A DNA stretch of 10,943 bases from Micavibrio sp. UBA1672 (GTDB lineage Bacteria; Pseudomonadota; Alphaproteobacteria; Micavibrionales; Micavibrionaceae), in NCBI GenBank assembly GCA_002320665.1, contig DCKO01000078.1, positions 1-10,943 on the forward strand, read 5' to 3'. Shown here one piece after another: positions 5,982-10,943 of the stretch (position 1 is its first letter; each line of letters opens with the position of its first letter). Position numbers and translations under genes: made by a program. The notes below the pieces were generated by a model. The model made no database searches, was not told where the DNA came from, and worked only from the letters and a program-made list of their open reading frames with translations.

Positions 5982-6011
5982 AATGCTGACTTTCGACCCA
6001 AAGCGGACATT
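5982..6011. repeat. Imperfect palindrome between tacT and the PHP-SMC gene
   Basis: The 30-nt stretch begins AATGCTGACTTT and ends AAAGCGGACATT. Outer AATG/CATT and inner CTTT/AAAG blocks pair, with a mismatched middle. It starts 3 nt after the tacT stop. It could be a weak terminator or a member of a dispersed intergenic repeat family; a related half (AATGACTGCT) follows the next gene at 9101-9110. Confidence 0.4.
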
Positions 6012-6043
6012 TTGCCAATAGAATAATGCCCACAAAAATACAG

Positions 6044-6058
6044 ATTTTAATAGAGAGA
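6044..6058 (+). promoter_or_regulatory. Leader motif of the PHP-SMC gene
   Basis: ATTTTAATAGAGAGA precedes the ATG at 6069 and differs by one base from the leader at 575-589. It includes the weak AGAGAG ribosome site. No clear -35 box was found in the 89-nt spacer. Confidence 0.35.
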
Positions 6059-6068
6059 ACATAAAGCA

Positions 6069-9000
6069 ATGACAATATTCCCAAGAGGCTCTGAATGGCG
6101 AAAATGGGATTTGCATGTCCACTCGCCGTATTCGTCTGGCTATAGCGGAACGTGGGAACAGTTTATAGAGCAGATTAAATCGGCTGAGTGCGATGTTATT
6201 GGCATAAATGATTATTTTTGTGTTGCTGGGTACAAGAAACTGGCTCAAAGCATTGAATCTGGAGACCTTGATCTACATGGAAAAGTACTGTTTCCAGTAG
6301 TTGAGATGCGAATGACGGACTCTTTGCAAAATAAACATAATGAAACCAAAGGTGTCAGTCATTTTAACTTTCACATCATATTTAATAATAATCCCGAAGA
6401 GCTAAAAATTGATGATATCGAATCCTTTATAAAATCTTTGCAGTCGAACGATGCGATTATTGGCTCGGATTACGACGATATATCAAAGCTTGCAGATAAA
6501 AAGGTTTCCTTTAGGAAAGTTATTGAAGCGCTTTCTACCGATAAAAAATTTAAAAACAATCACCTTATATGGTTGCCATATGATGAATATGGCGGAATTG
6601 ATGAAATTGACCCAAATTCTGATGGGTGGATAAAAGAAAAATTTATCAAGGATAGCGATATTCTTGGTTCTTCCCGCCAAGCACAGATAGATTTTTTTCA
6701 CTGGAAGTCACCTCCCGATAAGAAGGGTGAACCAAAGTTTTCGCAAGAACAATTTGAAAGCTGGTTTCAAGATAAAAAACCTTGCATAAAAGGTAGCGAT
6801 TCTCATGAGCACGGCTATCCTGTTGGAAAACTTCGTAACGAGAAGTCGGAGCCTATTGATAAGTTCTGTTGGATAAAGACTGACCCCACCTTTCAAGGAT
6901 TAAAGCAGATTGTTAATGAACCAGAGGGGCGAGTTCATATTGGTCAGATACCCGAAAGCCTTAAGCGGGTTAATCAACACCCGACTAAGGTTATCCATTC
7001 TGTTTCTGTAAAAAAGCGGGAGGATAGTAAAACAGAAGAAAAATGGTTCAATTTCGAGTTGCCAATTAATAGTGGAATGGTCGCTATTATCGGAAATAAA
7101 GGCAGTGGTAAAAGCGCGCTTGCCGATATTGTTGGTTTGCTTGGTAATACTAAAAGATACAAGCAATTCAGTTTTCTAAACGATAAGAAATTTTCACATA
7201 AAAAACGTGGTAAGGCTCAATATTTTCAAGCCGAAATGGCTTGGAATGACACAAAGAAAACTAAAGTAGATACGTTAGTTGAAAGCTATGATAGCTCAAG
7301 CTCCGAAAGAATAAAGTATATCCCTCAAAGTTATCTCGAAGATATCTGCTCTGAAGTCGGGTTGAGTGAAGAAGGTGCATTTTATTCTGAGTTAAAGTCC
7401 GTAATTTTCTCACGCATCAAAAAATCAGATAGATTGGATTTTGATGATCTTGATAGCCTACTTAAACATCGTGACAAAGAAGTGGAAAACAGAATTGACC
7501 AGCTTGTGAGCGAAGTCAAAGCGATAAATCGAGATGTCGCTGAGTTGGAAGAGAAGCTTTCAGATGAGCATTTGAGAGAACTACAAGCTCAATTAAAGCT
7601 CAAAAATGAAGAGTTGGAAGCGCATAATCGTGAGTCTGTAAAGCCTTCGCCAGTTTCAAAGCCTGAAGAAGAAAATGAGCCAAAGCCCAATGATGATCAA
7701 GTCGCTTTAGATAGTAAGAAGCAAGAGTTAGCGGATATAGATAAAACAATTAGCGAGACTAACCAAAAAGACGGAACGTATGCAAGAGAAGAAGCCAGCT
7801 TAGAAAAAATTAACAAGCAATTGGATAATATAGAAAGCTATGTTGAGTCGGCGCTTGGTGAGTTGTCAGAGGAGTTTGAGCTACTAGGTATAAATGTCGA
7901 TGATGTCGTAAAAATTAAGATCAATAAGGAAAAAGTAGATAGTAGATTCAACTCTGTTCGTAAATCTAGGGGAGACATCTCAGAAAGTCTCGACGCTCAA
8001 AAAGAAGGCAGTCTAGCCGCGAAACGCGATTCACTATCTACGGATATAGCTTCACTAAGTGAAAAATTGAGCGAGCCTCAGAAGAAGTACCAAAAATATT
8101 TAGAAAACCTTCAAATATGGCAGTCAAGGAAAGATGAGATCATCGGTGATGCGGTCACCATTGGTTCACAAAAATACTACGAAGATCAAATTGATAAAGT
8201 CAGAAATTTATATCCCGCACAAAAAAGTGAACTTTGCCAGACTAGACATGAAAAGGCATTGGAAATATATCGAGAAAAACAACAATTGCGCGAGCATTAC
8301 GCTAAGTATTACGGTTCTGTACAAGACTATCTCGATAGCTACCCCATAGATAACGTTAAAAGCTTCAGAATTAAGTTTGATGTTGCAATATCAGAAAGCA
8401 GATTTACAGAAGAGTTTTTGAAAAAAATAAATCAGAATAGATCGGGCAGCTTTAGCGGAGCGAGAGAAGGAGCTGAAAAAGTAGCAGAGTTTCTGGATAC
8501 TACGAACTTTGATTTTTTTGATGATGTTAGTCAATTTTTAGCGTTAATCATTCAGGCTCTTGAAAGTCATAATGGCAAGCCCAACAGTGTCAAAAACCAG
8601 CTTGTCAAAGGCGGTACTGTTGAAGATCTGTATAATTATATTTTTTCTCTTGAGTATCTAAATCCTTTTTATAATTTAAAATGGGACGATAAAGAGCTAG
8701 ATCAGCTTTCTCCTGGCGAGCGTGGAAACCTTCTCCTTATCTTTTATCTGATTTTGGATCAGAACGATATTCCCCTTGTAATAGATCAACCAGAAGAAAA
8801 TCTTGATAATCAGACGGTCTTTAATACGCTTGTTCCGTGCGTAAAAGATGCAAAAAAAAGGCGGCAGATCATTCTTGTTACGCATAATCCTAACCTTGCT
8901 GTTGTTTGTGATGCTGATCAAGTTATACATGCAAAAATTCATAAGGATCAAGGTAATGAAGTTGTTTATATCACTGGATCAATTGAAAACCCTGAAATGA

Positions 9001-9098
9001 ACACGAAAATTCTTGATGTTCTGGAAGGAACGCGACCTGCTTTTAGTAAGCGTGACTCCAAATATTGGCAAGCTGAAGGCGTGATTGGCGATAAATAA
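6069..9098 (+). CDS. PHP-domain and SMC-like ATPase (TrlF/Ppl-type), putative phage defence
   Basis: This 1009-aa protein fuses an N-terminal PHP phosphoesterase domain to an ABC/SMC-type ATPase split by a long coiled coil. PHP motifs are the HxH pair H16/H18 in KWDLHVHS, D48 in GINDYF, E79 in FPVVEMRM, H102 in NFHIIF and D244/H246 in IKGSDSHEHG. Walker A is GNKGSGKS (342-349), the signature is LSPGE (880-884), Walker B is VIDQPEEN with D906 and E909/E910, and the H-loop is VTHN with H939. Residues about 465-740 are coiled coil, broken by a Pro/Glu hinge near 521-545. The opening FPRGSEWRKWDLHVHSPYSS is typical of proteins annotated as TrlF-family ATPases; the same architecture is known among single-gene defence systems such as Ppl. 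It probably cuts nucleic acid or a nucleotide when ATPase sensing is triggered; the substrate is unknown. AGAGAG 11 nt upstream supports this ATG. It stands alone after tacAT, 89 nt away. Confidence 0.88.
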   Translation: MTIFPRGSEWRKWDLHVHSPYSSGYSGTWEQFIEQIKSAECDVIGINDYFCVAGYKKLAQSIESGDLDLHGKVLFPVVEMRMTDSLQNKHNETKGVSHFNFHIIFNNNPEELKIDDIESFIKSLQSNDAIIGSDYDDISKLADKKVSFRKVIEALSTDKKFKNNHLIWLPYDEYGGIDEIDPNSDGWIKEKFIKDSDILGSSRQAQIDFFHWKSPPDKKGEPKFSQEQFESWFQDKKPCIKGSDSHEHGYPVGKLRNEKSEPIDKFCWIKTDPTFQGLKQIVNEPEGRVHIGQIPESLKRVNQHPTKVIHSVSVKKREDSKTEEKWFNFELPINSGMVAIIGNKGSGKSALADIVGLLGNTKRYKQFSFLNDKKFSHKKRGKAQYFQAEMAWNDTKKTKVDTLVESYDSSSSERIKYIPQSYLEDICSEVGLSEEGAFYSELKSVIFSRIKKSDRLDFDDLDSLLKHRDKEVENRIDQLVSEVKAINRDVAELEEKLSDEHLRELQAQLKLKNEELEAHNRESVKPSPVSKPEEENEPKPNDDQVALDSKKQELADIDKTISETNQKDGTYAREEASLEKINKQLDNIESYVESALGELSEEFELLGINVDDVVKIKINKEKVDSRFNSVRKSRGDISESLDAQKEGSLAAKRDSLSTDIASLSEKLSEPQKKYQKYLENLQIWQSRKDEIIGDAVTIGSQKYYEDQIDKVRNLYPAQKSELCQTRHEKALEIYREKQQLREHYAKYYGSVQDYLDSYPIDNVKSFRIKFDVAISESRFTEEFLKKINQNRSGSFSGAREGAEKVAEFLDTTNFDFFDDVSQFLALIIQALESHNGKPNSVKNQLVKGGTVEDLYNYIFSLEYLNPFYNLKWDDKELDQLSPGERGNLLLIFYLILDQNDIPLVIDQPEENLDNQTVFNTLVPCVKDAKKRRQIILVTHNPNLAVVCDADQVIHAKIHKDQGNEVVYITGSIENPEMNTKILDVLEGTRPAFSKRDSKYWQAEGVIGDK

Positions 9099-9259
9099 AT
9101 AATGACTGCTATTGGCCGAAATAAGAAACTAACTTTTTAGCGTTTCCCTTCGGGTCGTTCATTCCAGCCTTCGCTTATCGCTCATCCCGCCTGTAATGCG
9201 GCAGGACTATCGGGCTTCCAATTACTAACGCCTAGCGCGCTCCACTTGCCTATATTGCC

Positions 9260-9281
9260 CGCAAGTCTTATTAGACTTGCG
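9260..9281. repeat. 9-bp perfect hairpin
   Basis: CGCAAGTCT (9260-9268) pairs with AGACTTGCG (9273-9281) around the loop TATT. A T-run follows only 13 nt later, so this is at best a weak terminator for the PHP-SMC gene, which ends 161 nt upstream. Confidence 0.75.
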
Positions 9282-9299
9282 CCTTGAAAAGAATTTTTA

Positions 9300-9474
9300 T
9301 TCCCCCGAAGGCTACGCCTCATCCTGCCACATAACCTTGGAAAACCCCAGAAAAACTGACGGCTTCATCCGTGTTGCCCGCGCCAAGCCATAACTTTTTC
9401 TGGGCTTTTCCAAGAACATGCGTCTATCGCTCGTACCTCGCTCTTTCTCTCGGGTTTTCAACCCTTCGGGGGAA
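9300..9474. repeat. Large nested inverted repeat upstream of the J-domain gene
   Basis: The outer arms TTCCCCCGAAGG (9300-9311) and CCTTCGGGGGAA (9463-9474) are a perfect 12-bp match. Inside them, 9336-9355 (beginning CTTGGAAAA) and 9395-9414 (ending TTTTCCAAG) pair over 20 bp with one mismatch. An inner ACGG/CCGT pair sits at 9359-9372. The whole could form a three-level cruciform or long RNA stem, ending 30 nt before the start codon at 9505. Confidence 0.75.
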
Positions 9475-9504
9475 ATGTCAATTTTAAAGATGAGGAAAAG
9501 AGCT

Positions 9505-10002
9505 ATGAACATTAAAGACGCAGCCAAACTATTGAGCTTAACAGGCAGTGTGACACAGCAGGATATTAAAAAAGCCTACCGGACAGCCGCCCATAAATAC
9601 CACCCCGACAGAAACCCAGCAGGGGCGGAAATGATGAAGCTTATCAATGCTGCCTTTGAAGTGTTGAAAGATTTTACTGGTGATATTCCAGAAAGCGATG
9701 CGCAGCAAGCCGACTATCCCGAAGCCTTAAATATAGCGCTCAATGCTATTCATGCTCTGACTGGATTGCATATTGAAATCTGCGGGGCGTGGGTTTGGGT
9801 ATCCGGTGACACCCGCACACATAAAGAGACATTAAAAGCAGCAGGCTTTAAATATGCCTCGAAGAAGAAATGCTGGTATTTCCGGCCCGAAGACTGGCGC
9901 AGTAAAAGCCGTGGTTCTTTGAGTATGGATGAGATACGGGGGAAGTACGGCAGTACAAACCCGCATGCTGCTGAGCGCCGTGCTTTAAGCGCTGCTAAAT
10001 GA
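9505..10002 (+). CDS. J-domain (DnaJ-like) protein of mobile-element type
   Basis: This 165-aa protein begins with a J domain (about residues 1-60), in which KYHPDRNP carries the HPD motif at 33-35 that stimulates Hsp70/DnaK. The helix before it (DIKKAYRTAAH) and after it (AEMMKLINAAFEVLK) fit the fold. It lacks the Gly/Phe and zinc regions of full DnaJ. The C-terminal part (about 88-132) reads IEICGAWVWVSGDTRTHKETLKAAGFKYASKKKCWYFRP, a compact module often seen in plasmid and phage proteins. It probably recruits DnaK to a replication, partition or other element protein, but the partner is unknown. The ATG at 9505 has GAGG at 9492-9495. An upstream in-frame ATG at 9418 would read through the inverted-repeat arm and give unlikely protein, so I reject it. 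A hairpin terminator follows. Confidence 0.88.
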   Translation: MNIKDAAKLLSLTGSVTQQDIKKAYRTAAHKYHPDRNPAGAEMMKLINAAFEVLKDFTGDIPESDAQQADYPEALNIALNAIHALTGLHIEICGAWVWVSGDTRTHKETLKAAGFKYASKKKCWYFRPEDWRSKSRGSLSMDEIRGKYGSTNPHAAERRALSAAK

Positions 10003-10019
10003 AGAGAAAAATTTTTGCT

Positions 10020-10046
10020 TATCGGCCAGTCATTTGCTGGCCGATA
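10020..10046. terminator. Bidirectional hairpin terminator
   Basis: TATCGGCCAG (10020-10029) and CTGGCCGATA (10037-10046) form a perfect 10-bp stem with a 7-nt loop between convergent genes. Read on the minus strand the stem is followed within a few bases by a T-run, a good intrinsic terminator for the right-hand operon. On the plus strand only a short AT-rich tail follows. Confidence 0.8.
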
Positions 10047-10050
10047 TAGT

Positions 10051-10260
10051 TTATAAATGACGCACGGTATCCACGCTTTTATCCGTTTCCGGCTCCCTCA
10101 TGATTTCCTGCGCGGCGTCGCGGATCAGGCATTTTTGCCTGTCAGTGACACTCCAGTCATTGAGGAAAGGCATAAGGCGCTTTTTCCAATCTTCGGGGTG
10201 ATTGCGCTTCAAGCTCCTGATCCATCTTTTTGTGTTTTCAAATTCTAATGCAGTAAACAT
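10051..10260 (-). CDS. Hypothetical protein, 69 aa
   Basis: This small charged helical protein (MFTALEFENTKRWIRSLKRN...) is the last gene of the minus-strand operon. Its ATG at 10260 lies inside the end of the 149-aa gene (16-nt overlap), with AAGAGG about 10 nt upstream. Trp and Arg are frequent, and no family is recognised. The terminator hairpin starts 5 nt past its stop. The tight overlap implies that it is made together with the upstream products and may act with them. Confidence 0.65.
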   Translation of the reverse strand: MFTALEFENTKRWIRSLKRNHPEDWKKRLMPFLNDWSVTDRQKCLIRDAAQEIMREPETDKSVDTVRHL

Positions 10261-10694
10261 GAGGCTTTTTCCTCTTGCGTCATTTCATCAAGCATCCATG
10301 AGATTAAAACCCGTTTTCTTTTCGGGATGGATTCATCGGCTAGTAGCGCGGCGATACTCCACGGCCAATTCGCCGGATCACAGTCATGAAGCGAGGTCAG
10401 ATAATTCTTGATGTTCTCTTTCTCCTGATCAGAAGTCAGTGCCAGCATCAGGACAATATGCAGATCATCAAGCTTGCCGCTTGCAATACATTCAGCCGGA
10501 GACTTGCCGCCCAGATCACGGCGGCGCTTTCTTCTCATAAAATTAAGGCTGGATGGGCCGAACACGCCATAGATTACGCGGGCCAGTTCATCATCCCCGC
10601 GCGTAAGGCCCAGTAACTCGTCCTTGATAGGCTCGGGGATGATCTGATAGCGGAACATTTCTGCAAATGCCAGCCAGTCTCTATGCGCGCTCAT
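10245..10694 (-). CDS. Hypothetical protein, 149 aa
   Basis: Start choice: the frame is open back to 10769, but the ATG at 10694 (MSAHRDWLAF) overlaps the end of the upstream gene by only 14 nt, like its neighbours, while the longer form would overlap it by 89 nt. The product is soluble and helical. A stretch at about 37-82 (VFGPSSLNF...LGGKSPAECIASGKLDDL) faintly recalls the C-terminal half of Xre/MbcA/ParS (DUF2384) proteins, which have an LGGKTP-like motif. The first half does not obviously fit that family, so I treat this as a hint only. The C-terminal part contains a Trp-rich turn (PANWPWSIAALLAD). A weak GGGG ribosome site suggests translational coupling. Function unknown. Confidence 0.68.
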   Translation of the reverse strand: MSAHRDWLAFAEMFRYQIIPEPIKDELLGLTRGDDELARVIYGVFGPSSLNFMRRKRRRDLGGKSPAECIASGKLDDLHIVLMLALTSDQEKENIKNYLTSLHDCDPANWPWSIAALLADESIPKRKRVLISWMLDEMTQEEKASCLLH

Positions 10695-10923
10695 AAAATT
10701 CAAACCCCAGTGCTTCGCGGCAAAAAGCCCATGCTTCACCCACCAGAAAAACCTGTTCCAGCGGGTCATCCGTGATGCGGCTTATGATCTCCCTAAGAAG
10801 CGCCGACCTATCATCATGATCAAGGCTCTGAATTTCTGCGCGGGTCTCAGCCCCTATAAGCAGACCGTGAAGCTCTTTGATCATTGACCCATATTTTGGA
10901 TGGTCTATTGCTGCGCGTAACAT
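10681..10923 (-). CDS. Hypothetical protein, 80 aa
   Basis: This small helical acidic protein (MLRAAIDHPKYGSMIKELHG...) belongs to no recognised family. The ATG at 10923 has GAGGTG 5 nt upstream, a strong ribosome site that lies within the end of the preceding gene (19-nt overlap). Its own stop lies inside the next gene (14-nt overlap). It is the second visible member of an operon of short overlapping genes. Confidence 0.65.
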   Translation of the reverse strand: MLRAAIDHPKYGSMIKELHGLLIGAETRAEIQSLDHDDRSALLREIISRITDDPLEQVFLVGEAWAFCREALGFEFYERA

Positions 10924-10943
10924 GGCTGCACCTCAATGCCCAT
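10905..10943 (-). CDS. 3' end of an upstream gene, partial
   Basis: The minus strand stays open from the right edge for 12 codons (MGIEVQPCYAQQ) to TAG at 10907-10905. The 19-nt overlap with the next gene matches the overlap pattern of the operon, so this is probably the tail of another operon gene. Its start lies outside the window, or possibly at the edge ATG. Too short to identify. Confidence 0.35.
   Translation of the reverse strand: MGIEVQPCYAQQ

Larger units (their letters stand above)
9102..9504. other. Gene-free region with nested inverted repeats
   Basis: No frame here looks coding. The left part holds CCCTTCGGG (9146-9154), which can fold as a UUCG tetraloop hairpin and recurs at 9462-9470. 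It also holds two similar stretches sharing TATCGCTC (around 9166-9173 and 9425-9432). A short 9-bp hairpin lies at 9260-9281 and a large nested inverted repeat spans 9300-9474. The region ends at the ribosome site GAGG (9492-9495) of the J-domain gene. Such structure fits a plasmid or integrative-element control site. Confidence 0.5.

Noticed and set aside
9418..9504. Longer N-terminus of the J-domain protein
   Set aside because: The added residues come from the inverted-repeat arm, and a proper ribosome site precedes the ATG at 9505, which gives a normal J-domain start.
10695..10769. Longer N-terminus of the 149-aa protein
   Set aside because: It would overlap the 80-aa gene by 89 nt, while the ATG at 10694 fits the 14-19 nt overlap pattern of the operon.

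Overview
The window is an accessory, island-like stretch of a Gram-negative, probably proteobacterial, genome or large plasmid. The grounds are the TacA/TacT toxin-antitoxin pair, a plasmid-type J-domain protein, Shine-Dalgarno-led genes with ATG, GTG and TTG starts, and runs of short hypothetical genes. I cannot name the genus. There are no ribosomal RNA, tRNA, transposase, integrase or CRISPR features.

Layout from left to right. Positions 1-403 hold two small two-helix membrane proteins on the minus strand, the first running off the window edge. Positions 597-2710 hold three hypothetical genes on the plus strand. The 3' end of the first (318 aa) and its downstream spacer are duplicated (1473-1630 and 2139-2294). 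Each copy leads into a different gene of about 135 aa, so this is a decayed tandem duplication with strongly diverged second genes. A stranded 25-codon gene end lies between the copies on the opposite strand. Positions 2713-4584 (minus) encode a 623-aa orphan with a possible barrel-sandwich segment and TPR-like helices. Positions 4585-5182 hold no convincing gene but contain many inverted and direct repeats. Positions 5183-5979 are a TacAT-type toxin-antitoxin operon. Positions 6069-9098 encode a 1009-aa PHP-nuclease plus SMC-like ATPase, the architecture of TrlF/Ppl-type proteins, and this is the best candidate for a phage-defence gene here. Positions 9102-9504 are again gene-free and hold a large nested inverted repeat just before a J-domain protein gene (9505-10002). 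A bidirectional hairpin terminator separates that gene from a minus-strand operon (10051-10943) of short hypothetical genes whose ends overlap by 14-19 nt.

How the parts may work together: the TA pair next to a PHP-SMC ATPase looks like a defence or maintenance block. The two hairpin-rich gene-free stretches and the J-domain gene look like backbone parts of a plasmid or integrative element. The most unusual signals are the duplicated gene end with divergent downstream genes at 1473-2710, the structured non-coding region at 4757-4989, the nested inverted repeat at 9300-9474, and a near-identical 15-nt leader shared by the 318-aa gene and the PHP-SMC gene.
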